Source: Saccharolobus shibatae B12 (lineage in GTDB: Archaea > Thermoproteota > Thermoprotei_A > Sulfolobales > Sulfolobaceae). From it: a DNA stretch of 64,000 nucleotides. Positions 18,753-28,546 of the stretch are shown one piece after another. Positions within the stretch are counted from its first letter, which is position 1, and every line of letters begins with the position of its first letter. The DNA lies in the NCBI RefSeq assembly GCF_019175345.1, contig NZ_CP077717.1, positions 844,001 through 908,000 of the forward strand, given 5' to 3'. Made by a program: the position numbers and the translations under genes. A model generated the notes under the pieces. That model was not told the DNA's origin, searched no databases, and saw only the letters and a program-made list of their open reading frames with translations.

Positions 18753-19508
18753 ATGACAGTAACTAAGGAACAACTGCTGAATAGAGCAATAGAAGTAATA
18801 GATAAGGCTGATAATGAAGGAATAACTCTAAGAGCAATTGGGGGTGCAGCAATCGCACTGATAGCCAAAAAAGGATCAGAATTATATCCGAGAGTATACA
18901 AGGATATAGATTATTTTGGACTTTCATCTCAAAGTAGTAAGATATCTAAATTCTTAGAAGGCATAGGACTAATCCCAAATAAGAGGTTTAACGCCTTGCA
19001 TGGGCATACTAGATTAATGTTCTTTGATCCTATAATTAACTCAACAGTTGATGTCTTTTTAGACGAGTTTATAATGTGCCACAAACTTGTGTTAAAGGAT
19101 AGATTAAGAATAATGAAATACACTATCCCAACGTCAGACTTATTTCTAACAAAGATGCAGATAATACAACTTACCGAAAACGATAAAAAAGATATAACTG
19201 CACTACTTTACGACGTTGAATTAGGAGAGAGGGATGACGAGAGGACTATGGACTATAACTATATTGCGAAAATCCTTTCTGAAGACTGGGGGTTCTATAA
19301 GACTTATACAATAAATCATGATAAAATATTAGAATTCTTAAGAAATGATAAAAATAGAGAAATAATTGAACCTAAACTATTAAAATTAAGAGAAATAATT
19401 GAGAAACATCCTAAGAGCATTAAGTGGAAAATGAGGGCGAAGATTGGGGAAAAAGTAAAGTGGTACGAAGAACCAGAAGAAGTAAATACTAACTTCACTC
19501 AACAATAA
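18753..19508 (+). CDS. Nucleotidyltransferase-fold protein
   Basis: This 251-residue protein shows LRAIGGAAIALIAKKG, then YKDIDYFGLS and STVDVFLDEFIMCHKL. This is the GG...KDID...D pattern of the nucleotidyltransferase superfamily, including AbiEii/MenT-like enzymes. No antitoxin-like partner is beside it. It is 38 bp upstream of the glutamine synthetase-like gene and on the same strand, so a role in that operon is possible. A TATA-like GGATTTATATT (18720-18730) precedes it. The substrate is unknown. Confidence 0.65.
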   Translation: MTVTKEQLLNRAIEVIDKADNEGITLRAIGGAAIALIAKKGSELYPRVYKDIDYFGLSSQSSKISKFLEGIGLIPNKRFNALHGHTRLMFFDPIINSTVDVFLDEFIMCHKLVLKDRLRIMKYTIPTSDLFLTKMQIIQLTENDKKDITALLYDVELGERDDERTMDYNYIAKILSEDWGFYKTYTINHDKILEFLRNDKNREIIEPKLLKLREIIEKHPKSIKWKMRAKIGEKVKWYEEPEEVNTNFTQQ

Positions 19509-19546
19509 TAATTATTAATAAACTAGCAAGTTTATTTTTATTATTA

Positions 19547-20836
19547 ATGAACGTAGAGAAAGAACTCAGAGAAAAGGGTGTAGAAATTTTAAGGTTCACT
19601 TGGGTAGGGTTAGATGGTTACATTAGATCAAAGGGAGCGTATATTGATCACATAGATGAATTACTAAAAACTGGTATAGGCTTAACAATGGCAATGATGA
19701 GCTTTACCCCAATGGATTATATAAGCCCCTACGGGACATTTGGGCCACAAGATGAGGATGTATTCTTGACTCCAGACCTTAGCACACTATCAATTTTTCC
19801 ACCATCAGCCATAGTATTATGTAATTTATATAAGCATGGTAATCCGTGGAATTACGATCCTAGAAATACGTTAATCAAAACAATAGAAAAGGCGAAAGAA
19901 CAATACGATTTCGACTTCAAATCGGCCTTCGAAATAGAGTTCTACTTAACAAAGGATAGAAAGCCATTTGATAATGCTAGGTGTTTCGATCCTTCTGCAT
20001 TTTATAACAATCAAATAATTCCAGAAATTGCCAAAACGTTAAGGCAAATCAACATAGAACCAATAAGGATAATAAAGGAATATGGACCGGGGCAATACGA
20101 ATTCGATATAATGCATAAAGATACGTTGAGAAGTGCTGATGAGGTTATTATATTTAAGGAAGTTGCAAGACAAGTAGCAAGTAAATACGGAGTTGAGGCA
20201 AACTTCATGCCAAAACCATTTAATAAAATGGCTGGATCTGGGTTACACTTGAACATTAGCGTATGGAAAGACAATCAGAATTTGTTCTATAACTCAAACG
20301 ATAAGTATGGACTCAGTAACTTAGCTTATAACTTCATAGCTGGTTTATTGGAACATGCTAAAGCCTTAACTGCAATAGCCTCACCTACCATTAACTCCTA
20401 TAAGAGACTAGTTCCAGGATCTTGGGCGCCAACCAAAATAACCTATGGATATAACAATAAGTCTGCTATGATAAGAATACCAACACCGTATCCCGGAATG
20501 TCACAATTAGATAGGAGAATAGAATATAGAGTTCCCGATCCTTCAACAAATCCATATCTTCTCTTAACAGCAGTAATAGAGGCGGGATTGGATGGAATAG
20601 AAAGAGGATTGAAGCCTCCAGAAGCTGTAAATGAAAATGCTTATTATAGAAAAGATATTGATGAGATACCAAGAAATCTCAGAGAAGCACTAAATGAACT
20701 AAGAAAAGATACCAGATTAGTGGAAAGAATTGGTAAAGAGATTATTGATGAATTCATAAAGGTCAAGTTAGCTGAGGTAGAGGAATATGAAAGCCTAGTA
20801 ACAGATTGGGAATACGAGGTGTATAGGAGATTATAA
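19547..20836 (+). CDS. Glutamine synthetase-like enzyme (FluG/gamma-glutamylation type)
   Basis: This 429-residue member of the GlnA family shows FEIEFYLTKD (metal-binding Glu), KMAGSGLHLNISVW, WAPTKITYGYNNKSAMIRIP and DPSTNPYLLLTA. The fold is complete, but the N-terminus (STWVG-like FTWVGLDGYIRSKGA) is of the divergent group found with amidohydrolases in FluG rather than of the housekeeping enzyme. It probably ligates glutamate to an amine. Its stop codon overlaps the start of the amidohydrolase gene by seven bases. Confidence 0.85.
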   Translation: MNVEKELREKGVEILRFTWVGLDGYIRSKGAYIDHIDELLKTGIGLTMAMMSFTPMDYISPYGTFGPQDEDVFLTPDLSTLSIFPPSAIVLCNLYKHGNPWNYDPRNTLIKTIEKAKEQYDFDFKSAFEIEFYLTKDRKPFDNARCFDPSAFYNNQIIPEIAKTLRQINIEPIRIIKEYGPGQYEFDIMHKDTLRSADEVIIFKEVARQVASKYGVEANFMPKPFNKMAGSGLHLNISVWKDNQNLFYNSNDKYGLSNLAYNFIAGLLEHAKALTAIASPTINSYKRLVPGSWAPTKITYGYNNKSAMIRIPTPYPGMSQLDRRIEYRVPDPSTNPYLLLTAVIEAGLDGIERGLKPPEAVNENAYYRKDIDEIPRNLREALNELRKDTRLVERIGKEIIDEFIKVKLAEVEEYESLVTDWEYEVYRRL

Positions 20837-21891
20837 TAGATTCCCATGCCCATTGGTTCTCTGCAAAGATAATGAGTGAGAAGGAATTTATAATGGCTTC
20901 AGCTGAATCTTGGCTTGAAAACGAAATAAGTGCAGATACGTTTACAATGAATCAATTGAGACCATTCTATCTATATTTAAGGAATGAACTTAGAAGACTA
21001 TTAGGTGAGAACTTCATAGAAGAAAGAAGCAAGTTGATTAAGGACGATCCAGTGAAGTACATGCGATTCCTATTTAATGACGCTGGAATAGAGGGATTTG
21101 TAATAGATACTGGATTTGGTAATAAGGAAATGGAAATACCGGCTAAATTAAAGTTACTATTCAGAATAGAGAGCATTATTAATGATAACATTTTTCAAAT
21201 GTCTTTCGATAAGGCCTTGGAGTACTTTGAGGAAACCTTAAGGGGAAAAATAAGAAAAGAAGGGTATACTGGTTTTAAGAGTATAATAGCCTATAGAACT
21301 GGACTACAAGTGAATTGTAATATAGAACAAGCTAGAAGAGATTTTTATAGCAAAGATACAGACTGGTTTGGCAAAATTGCAAAGGGGTTTAGAGATTATC
21401 TACTTTGCGAAACCTTAAGAATAGCTAGAGAGTTGAAAGTTCCCGTACAAATTCACACCGGGGCTGGAGATAGAGATATTAAGCTAGAACTATCAAGACC
21501 CTCATACCTAACTAATATTGTTAGGAAGTATGAAGGAAAGGTAATTTTCGTACACGCTGGTTATCCTTATCATAGAGAGACTGCCTGGATGTCCTACCTT
21601 TTTCCCTCAGTATACCTAGACACCTCACAAGTAATACCATTTGCTCCCTTAGCAGCTTATACTATACTAAATGAGGTTTTTGAGGTAGCCCCATTAAATA
21701 AGGTGATGCACGGTTCTGATGCGTTTCACATTCCAGAAATAGCTTGGCTTGCAGCTAAGTTAGCTAAAAAGGCTATACATAAAACTACAGAAATGATGAT
21801 TGAAAAAAATATATTAAATGAAAAAGACGCTAAAGAACTGGTTGAGAGGTTCTTATACTATAACTCTAAGGAAATATATGGGTTTGACTAG
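20830..21891 (+). CDS. FluG-like amidohydrolase (amidohydrolase_2), likely ATT start
   Basis: This metal-dependent hydrolase is of the amidohydrolase superfamily. The first ATG (20872) lies downstream of the essential HxH motif. In frame, ATT at 20830 gives M-I-I-D-S-H-A-H-W, the expected N-terminus, and a stop codon at 20824 excludes anything earlier. Further metal ligands are in VQIHTGAG, VIFVHAGYPYH and MHGSDAFHIPE. It overlaps the GS-like stop by seven bases, so translation is probably coupled. FluG proteins fuse the same two domains. The product probably hydrolyses a gamma-glutamyl or related amide. Confidence 0.82.
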   Translation: MIIDSHAHWFSAKIMSEKEFIMASAESWLENEISADTFTMNQLRPFYLYLRNELRRLLGENFIEERSKLIKDDPVKYMRFLFNDAGIEGFVIDTGFGNKEMEIPAKLKLLFRIESIINDNIFQMSFDKALEYFEETLRGKIRKEGYTGFKSIIAYRTGLQVNCNIEQARRDFYSKDTDWFGKIAKGFRDYLLCETLRIARELKVPVQIHTGAGDRDIKLELSRPSYLTNIVRKYEGKVIFVHAGYPYHRETAWMSYLFPSVYLDTSQVIPFAPLAAYTILNEVFEVAPLNKVMHGSDAFHIPEIAWLAAKLAKKAIHKTTEMMIEKNILNEKDAKELVERFLYYNSKEIYGFD

Positions 21892-23685
21892 AAACATTTC
21901 ATCTAAATTAGGAGGATCACTATTGTTAATGGGAATGAATTGGATTTTTTGATAAACATAATACCCTACAAAGTTGGTAGTGGAATTCTGCAAACCTTGG
22001 GCAGAGAATATCTCCTTATAACCAGATCCATTAAGCAGTATATAATTAACTAAGCTCTTAGTAGTTAAAGCATTATTAGAAGTTATTGAGACAAGTACTG
22101 CACCACCATAACGATTTATAACTTCTATAATACCACTAAATCCACCAACCGTAGTAACGTTTTCCGTAGTCTTAATAGTCAAATTCTGGTTATCAAATAT
22201 GTTAGTATAATAATAGTATAGTCCTAGGTTTAAAGTGCCATTTTGTTCATATGATAAGTTATAAGGTATAACGTGAGGATTGGATATAGGAGAAGCAAAC
22301 ACGGAAAATTGCATAAATATAGGGTAATATACGTCATAATATAGTGTAGAGTTGTAAAGTGAGCCCTTCTCAATAGCATATTCCATGAAGTTCTCTCCTA
22401 AATATGCCTTCTCGTATAATTGATTAAATGTCTGATAAGCGTAAAATCTTCCTTCTTGAACAACATCAGAGTATTCAATTCCATCTCTAAACTGTAATAT
22501 TGCAGAGTAGTTAAGTAAATATGCTCCTCCTTCTTGATAATACTCTCCAACTAGACCAGGGTTGAAAATTGGTGAAGAATCCATAAATCTACTATAAGCC
22601 GTTAGCAATTTAGCTGAAATTAGTGGATTTGACCCATTAACCCATAACATTAATACTCCAGCTATATCCCAATCATAAGCTGCAGTACCAGTTAATTGTA
22701 AAGCTGTTTCTAGGTTAGTTACCGTAACTGCTATAGCATTATTTGGCGAACTTATTGCCAATAATGGTGTTAGGTCTATAATATAAGGACTATGGAAAGA
22801 TAAGGTATTTATTGACGTTACTGGCTTCCACCAGAACAAATCTATACCACCAGTATATATTGTCTGATAAGGATTAACAATGCCAACTAGTCTATTGTCG
22901 TAAAACACTTGAATCTCCCTGGTGGCGGGCTCATTGGCGTACCAGAACTCATCTAGTCCTCCACCCTCTTCATATAATAGTAAGGCCATCTTATAAGCAC
23001 CATTGGGTATCGTTAAATTTTGTGATATGTAGTCGTTTAACGGATTCAATATTATGTAAGAGTAATTATACTTATTTAGGAATAGTGGCATAAAGTAATT
23101 AGGCAACCCTTTAGGCGGAGTACCGGGATATAAATAAAGTATTACATTCATCTTATATATCCCAGTTATCCCAATCTTAGCATCATAGAAGTTCTCTAAA
23201 ACTAATTGGAAAGTCACATTACCGCTTAATAAGTTTTCAAACATTGTAAGATCAATCTCTGCTGTCGAATTTAGAAATTCTTGAGTGGAACCCCAGAATA
23301 TTGGAACGCCATTCGCAAATATGTAAACTGGCCTATCGTACTGAGCTCCATTAGACTCGTTTATGCTAACGTTTAATATTAACATGCTATAATTACCCTT
23401 AGGTATATTTACGTGAACAATATAAGGAGTTAAGCCACTATTGTTAAAAACAACATTAGTGGCTATTCTTACCACTACTGGAGTAACGTTAGGAGGATGA
23501 ATCTGATAAGCTTCAAATGAATAATATGGAGGATCATACGGTATTTTTCCACTGTTTAAGACAGTAATATTCCCTAATATTAATGGACGTGAGATACCGG
23601 AGACTGCTTGTGAAGTAGCTATAGGCACCATAATAATTCCAGCTAATAGTGAAAATAATAGAATAAAAGCAATACTCTTTCTCAT
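21853..23685 (-). CDS. Secreted peptide N-glycanase A-like protein (PNGaseA domain)
   Basis: About 610 residues with a signal peptide (RKSIAFILLFSLLAGIIMV) and many N-glycosylation sequons. Segments such as DRPVYIFANGVPIFWGSTQE and NVTFQLVLENFYDAKIGITG resemble the PNGase A domain, which removes N-glycans from glycoproteins. ATG at 23685 is preferred over GTG at 23694 because GGAGGTGA lies seven bases upstream of it. That SD overlaps the stop of the S53 protease gene, so the genes are coupled. Its 3' end overlaps the convergent amidohydrolase gene by 39 bp. Confidence 0.72.
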   Translation of the reverse strand: MRKSIAFILLFSLLAGIIMVPIATSQAVSGISRPLILGNITVLNSGKIPYDPPYYSFEAYQIHPPNVTPVVVRIATNVVFNNSGLTPYIVHVNIPKGNYSMLILNVSINESNGAQYDRPVYIFANGVPIFWGSTQEFLNSTAEIDLTMFENLLSGNVTFQLVLENFYDAKIGITGIYKMNVILYLYPGTPPKGLPNYFMPLFLNKYNYSYIILNPLNDYISQNLTIPNGAYKMALLLYEEGGGLDEFWYANEPATREIQVFYDNRLVGIVNPYQTIYTGGIDLFWWKPVTSINTLSFHSPYIIDLTPLLAISSPNNAIAVTVTNLETALQLTGTAAYDWDIAGVLMLWVNGSNPLISAKLLTAYSRFMDSSPIFNPGLVGEYYQEGGAYLLNYSAILQFRDGIEYSDVVQEGRFYAYQTFNQLYEKAYLGENFMEYAIEKGSLYNSTLYYDVYYPIFMQFSVFASPISNPHVIPYNLSYEQNGTLNLGLYYYYTNIFDNQNLTIKTTENVTTVGGFSGIIEVINRYGGAVLVSITSNNALTTKSLVNYILLNGSGYKEIFSAQGLQNSTTNFVGYYVYQKIQFIPINNSDPPNLDEMFLVKPIYFLRVIV

Positions 23686-23690
23686 AATTT

Positions 23691-26600
23691 TCACCTCCTT
23701 CTCATGAATACGAACAATAGAATAATAGCTATTATTGCTATTATTAAGGATATTATTGCTATTGCAGTTAATAAATTCACTGATCCTTGTAATGTTATAA
23801 TACGACCTTGTACAGTTACTAGATGATAATTATTTAAGATGTTAAAGGTCAAATTATAAGGTAACCCATCAGATACGCTTACCGTAAATACATATTGACC
23901 ATCAGAAAATTGAGAAGCATTAAACGGTATGCTTAGACTTATTGACGAAGGTGAAGATGAAACTACACTATAACTTACTGGCTTGTTGTTCATTGAAACT
24001 CCTAGAAGTCTTAGGTATTCCCCAGTTATGCTAACAATTATTGATTCTTTAGATACAGTAACATTAGTTGTTGATAAGTACGTTATCTTAGGAGCAGGTA
24101 TTGCAGACAAGTCAGTTACGTTATACATACTAACACCACTTAGGATAATTACTGAATTGGGTTGTAGAAACGCATATCTTGAATTTTGTATTATCGATGA
24201 GGCTATAGTCACATTGGAATCATTAGCAACTACAGCAATATTATTCCCTCCTACTTTAGATTCTATAATTGAGACTGAAGAATTCTCTAATACTAACTGG
24301 TTAATACTCGATGATGATATCATCACATTAGAGTTCTTAACAGTTATCGTATTAGCTATAACGTTATCTAAAATAACGTTCATTCCGTTTATTGTTACAT
24401 TATTTGATTTAACATTAGATAACATATATGTTGTAGAGTTGATTTTCAATAATAGGGGTGAATCTAGGGATTTACTGTTTATTATAATATTATTGATGAA
24501 AGTATAAGGCATAACATTAACGAAGTTAAAGGAACTTGGAGTAGAATATAAATTATAACCATCCCAAGACACACCAGAAACTATAACATTCCAAGGACCA
24601 GCTAAGGAATATACAGAGGACCCTTGGAATATGGAACCGTAAAATATGGAGGGAATCTCATAAATACCAACCCATTCTCCCAAAGTAGAATTATACTGTA
24701 GTGGTATTCCAGCTTGGAATCCTATGATTAACTGTTCATAATTAAGGGAAGTCGGTAATACTGTTGCAGTGAACATCCCATACTTAACTGGAGTACCATT
24801 AGGATAAGTTATGTTAGCGTAAATCTTCAAAACCTCACCCTCATAGACTACACTATTCACCTTTACATTTAGTGTCAGGTTAGCTGGGGAAACGTAAAAC
24901 GATGTAACGAAGTTGGCTTTAACTAATCCAGTAGAAGTATTACTCACAGATTGTATTACAACATTATAGAATCCAGGAGAAGCATCGAAAGGTATTGTGA
25001 AGTTAGCGTAATAGAGGAAGAAGAGCAAATAAACGCCGAATTGTATTATATCTGGAGCTGGAGTAAGTTTAACTTGCCCTATAGGGTTACCATTCTGATT
25101 ATAAATGTATGCAGTGACATTAGACGTAAATATGCCAGTAAGTTCTGGCGTAAGCACCTCGTCAATTATAGTTATGTTTTGCCCGGGGGACGCAGCTGGA
25201 AATCCATCGTTTATTGGAGTTAAAATTGCACCAAAATTATACTCACCAAAATATACGTAAGAGAAAGCGCTACCATATGAGTCGTTTATTATTAGTAAAT
25301 AAGTACCTTGTGGTAATGGAGGAAGTAGGGCGTAATTACCCTCATATAACCCTGGAGCCATCATCAATAAGGGTATAGAAGCCAATAGCTTACCGCTACT
25401 ACTAACTAAATATGCTGTAACACTTTGATTAACCACTGGAGTACCATTAGGATAGTATATCCAAGCCTCAATGCCAAATGGTGAGTTATATGGAATAGGG
25501 AAGTTAAAGGGATAAGGAATGGGAGATACGATATTGATTGATTCACCAACATCAACTTCTACAGTTCCAACTCCAGTAAACTGACCAGAACTACCGTTAA
25601 TTACTATTTCCCAGATATTTGGCGGGTCATTAGGAGTTATGGTATAATTACCAACCCAATAAGTACCATTAAAGGATAAGGGGACTGTTGACAAATATCC
25701 CTCATCAGTGTATATATATGCGTTAAAACTACCTTGACTAACAATTGTATTGTTAGGATAAGTTATGTACGCATCTATTGTAAAAGTAGAGCCGTAGAAA
25801 TACCAAGGTTGAAAAACTCCAAGCTCAAAAGTACTTACAGATATTGCTAAACTCTTGGATAGTAAATGCTTTATGATAATTCCTAACATACCAGCATTAG
25901 GACTTCCTAAGCCAGTAACTAGATTGTAAGAGGAATTAGCATAATAATAGCCATTATATCCTAGACTTATTGGATGAAAAGCCTCATGATACAAAGTAGT
26001 ATTTTGGTAAATTTCATAAAGTACTGGATTTACCAAACCTAATGGATGGCCGACAATTCCATCTATATCAGCAATGATTCCAGCCCACAATGGGGCAGAA
26101 AGACTAGTTCCACCAATTACCGCTTCTTGACCTAAAGCATAAATTACAAACCCAGTATATGGATTAGCGTCTGCCGCAACATCTGGAATAGCCCTATAAT
26201 TCGAATGAGTAACATAACGCTGATACCAAGGAGCTGGGAACAACTGACTATATCCACCCCCAGAACTCACAGTACCTTGGACAACACCAAAATACAATGG
26301 ATTAACACTCCACGCAATCTCAGTACCATAATCCCCTGTAGCATTATAAGTGGAAATGTAACCGTTAATAATATTAGCAAAAAGGGAAGTACCACCTACA
26401 GCTGTAACGAAAGGAGATGATGCAGGATAATTCGCTGAGCCGTAAACAGTTGGTAAATCATTATAAGCACCTAAATCTCCAGATGACGCTAAAAACGTAA
26501 TACCCTCAGCTGAACCTAGCTCAAAGTAATAATCGTAATAGGGATAGTTGGGAAATGCTATACCATTGAATACGGCATAGAAACCTGAAGCACCAAATAG

Positions 26601-27617
26601 TATCCCGGGAAGACCCCAGCTCATGGAAACTACTTGTGCTAAATCCTCGCTTACAACAATATCAATTGCCGAAAATAATCCTTCTAAGGTTGCTGATGGG
26701 GCAACAACTAATAGAATATTGGAATATGGAGCAGCTGCGTGAGCTGCCTCAACATCTAACGCAACTTCTTGGAACCAACCAGTAAACAATCCATTTTCTG
26801 GATTGTAAGGACCGACCGGTAATACGGTCAAGTTTATTGATGGTAAACCGAACTTAGCGTCAAACAGATTTACATCCTGATATATCTCTGGATCACCGTA
26901 GGCATCTATTACTGCAATTGTAACTTTTTTATCAGCAGTTGAATTTAGCAGTGGAGTTATATTGTAAGCCCCCTCAATAACTTTAGGAGTATACCATGTA
27001 GCGGAGAATTGGAAAGTATAGACAAATGAGGAATAAACTTGTTTATTAGGTATTAAATTCCCATTTTCCAATTTACCTAACTGAATTAAAGGTAACGATA
27101 CGTTGGTAAAGTTTGTTAAACCACCTATTAGTACGTTGTCGAGAACAGAAGGTATTTTAACGTTACCAGCTGGTTTATAATATATCTCACCACTAGCCGA
27201 TTTGGCTACTACGAAACTAGTCTCGAAAACTGATGAAACAAGGGAAATTGGTGCTTCAGCCATGACTTCGAAGGGACTCTTATACACTATTGCGAAACCC
27301 TTACTCTCAAGGTATTCTATAGTCTCGTTAACCTTCTCTTGATTACTAAACATGGAGATAAGCTGAGCGTTACTTAGTGGCTTAATTTGATGGTTAGCTA
27401 CTTCTTGTGTCACTAAATAAAGCTCATTAAGATTCTTTGGGGGAATAAAAAAAGAAAGAATAATGTTAGTATTTGAGGGTAGAGATGAGATAATGCTAGA
27501 CTGAGGATAGCTGGGGTTTACAGAGGTTGTGGAATAGGCTAAAGATAGTAAGGGGAATAAAACGGATATTAACAAAAAAGTAGATATAACTATAACTTGT
27601 ATTATTCTCCTTTCCAT
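23691..27617 (-). CDS. Large secreted S53 (sedolisin/kumamolisin-like) acid protease, membrane-anchored
   Basis: A 1308-residue protein. A signal peptide (1-29) and a pro-kumamolisin domain (about 40-190) come first. The catalytic domain runs 200-590 with Glu284 and Asp288 (EVALDVEAAHAAAP), oxyanion Asp381 (ASSGD) and Ser505 (GGTSLSAPLW). About 650 residues of Ig-like repeats with PNGT(P/I)V segments follow. A C-terminal transmembrane helix and a basic RRR end the chain. It should degrade proteins at low pH outside the cell. The promoter region lies at 27620-27660. Confidence 0.92.
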   Translation of the reverse strand: MERRIIQVIVISTFLLISVLFPLLSLAYSTTSVNPSYPQSSIISSLPSNTNIILSFFIPPKNLNELYLVTQEVANHQIKPLSNAQLISMFSNQEKVNETIEYLESKGFAIVYKSPFEVMAEAPISLVSSVFETSFVVAKSASGEIYYKPAGNVKIPSVLDNVLIGGLTNFTNVSLPLIQLGKLENGNLIPNKQVYSSFVYTFQFSATWYTPKVIEGAYNITPLLNSTADKKVTIAVIDAYGDPEIYQDVNLFDAKFGLPSINLTVLPVGPYNPENGLFTGWFQEVALDVEAAHAAAPYSNILLVVAPSATLEGLFSAIDIVVSEDLAQVVSMSWGLPGILFGASGFYAVFNGIAFPNYPYYDYYFELGSAEGITFLASSGDLGAYNDLPTVYGSANYPASSPFVTAVGGTSLFANIINGYISTYNATGDYGTEIAWSVNPLYFGVVQGTVSSGGGYSQLFPAPWYQRYVTHSNYRAIPDVAADANPYTGFVIYALGQEAVIGGTSLSAPLWAGIIADIDGIVGHPLGLVNPVLYEIYQNTTLYHEAFHPISLGYNGYYYANSSYNLVTGLGSPNAGMLGIIIKHLLSKSLAISVSTFELGVFQPWYFYGSTFTIDAYITYPNNTIVSQGSFNAYIYTDEGYLSTVPLSFNGTYWVGNYTITPNDPPNIWEIVINGSSGQFTGVGTVEVDVGESINIVSPIPYPFNFPIPYNSPFGIEAWIYYPNGTPVVNQSVTAYLVSSSGKLLASIPLLMMAPGLYEGNYALLPPLPQGTYLLIINDSYGSAFSYVYFGEYNFGAILTPINDGFPAASPGQNITIIDEVLTPELTGIFTSNVTAYIYNQNGNPIGQVKLTPAPDIIQFGVYLLFFLYYANFTIPFDASPGFYNVVIQSVSNTSTGLVKANFVTSFYVSPANLTLNVKVNSVVYEGEVLKIYANITYPNGTPVKYGMFTATVLPTSLNYEQLIIGFQAGIPLQYNSTLGEWVGIYEIPSIFYGSIFQGSSVYSLAGPWNVIVSGVSWDGYNLYSTPSSFNFVNVMPYTFINNIIINSKSLDSPLLLKINSTTYMLSNVKSNNVTINGMNVILDNVIANTITVKNSNVMISSSSINQLVLENSSVSIIESKVGGNNIAVVANDSNVTIASSIIQNSRYAFLQPNSVIILSGVSMYNVTDLSAIPAPKITYLSTTNVTVSKESIIVSITGEYLRLLGVSMNNKPVSYSVVSSSPSSISLSIPFNASQFSDGQYVFTVSVSDGLPYNLTFNILNNYHLVTVQGRIITLQGSVNLLTAIAIISLIIAIIAIILLFVFMRRR

Positions 27618-27757
27618 ATAATTAATAAACTTTCACACGTATAAAAGTATTACTTTAAAATCAAATCATCAAGAGATTCCTTCATAAAAAAGAGATTACT
27701 TTATTAAGTGGAAAATAAAAATAAAAACTTCTCACTTTATATTTAAGTCTTATTCAC

Positions 27758-27952
<195 letters not shown>

Positions 27953-27985
27953 TTATATCTCCAAGTTATTCTTAAAGGTTTCACA

Positions 27986-27993
27986 TAAATAAA
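27986..27993 (-). promoter_or_regulatory. TATA box of sso7d
   Basis: On the minus strand this reads TTTATTTA, about 37 bp before the ATG. Transcription would begin near 27964, leaving a leader of about 12 bases that just contains the GGAGAT ribosome-binding site. Confidence 0.6.
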
Positions 27994-28243
27994 CTTTACG
28001 CTATTAACAATAGTACAACTTAAAGGAAATCCTTAGCGCAAACTAAAGTTATTACCTTAGCCCATAATGAAAATAAAGCTATCTATAAGGGAAAAACACA
28101 CGTTGCATCTACATAATATATTTACTTATTGTTTTATATTGATATCATTTACATTACCTGTAATTTAAACATTAGGTCATAAGAAAATATTACGTGTCAT
28201 TTTGTAGAAAAAAATATAAGTCATAAGAAAAACACTTTAGCTA

Positions 28244-28546
28244 GTGAAAACTATGACAATGGCTGAAGCACTGAACAAGATCATGAAAAACAGAACAACC
28301 ACTTTAAAACTATCCTATTACCCCTTCTTGCTGGCAGTAAAGGATAACGTACCAGAACTAGACATAATGCTAAAAAGAAAAAGAGAACTAAACTATTACC
28401 TAGACAAGTTGTATAGTGAAAGCAAAAAATACCTATTAAAGTACGCTAAGGATAAATACTATTGCGTATGTGGAAGAACATTCCCGTCAGCATATGACTT
28501 TTACACTCACGTTTTCAGAGAGCATAAATTAAGTATAAGAAATTAA
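28244..28546 (+). CDS. C2H2-type zinc-finger protein, 100 residues
   Basis: The C-terminus holds [21 protein letters not shown], giving Cys-x-Cys-x12-His-x4-His, a slightly unusual spacing for a C2H2 finger. The first 65 residues are basic and helical. Small C2H2 proteins of this kind are frequent on Sulfolobus viruses and plasmids. GTG at 28244 or the ATG codons at 28253 and 28259 may start it. The TATA-like AAAATATAAG is at 28210-28219. It overlaps the APC permease stop by four bases. Confidence 0.65.
   Translation: MKTMTMAEALNKIMKNRTTTLKLSYYPFLLAVKDNVPELDIMLKRKRELNYYLDKLYSESKKYLLKYAKDKYYCVCGRTFPSAYDFYTHVFREHKLSIRN

Noticed and set aside
18753-19508. Type IV toxin-antitoxin system based on the nucleotidyltransferase
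   Set aside because: No antitoxin-like gene is next to it. The neighbours are metabolic and on the same strand.
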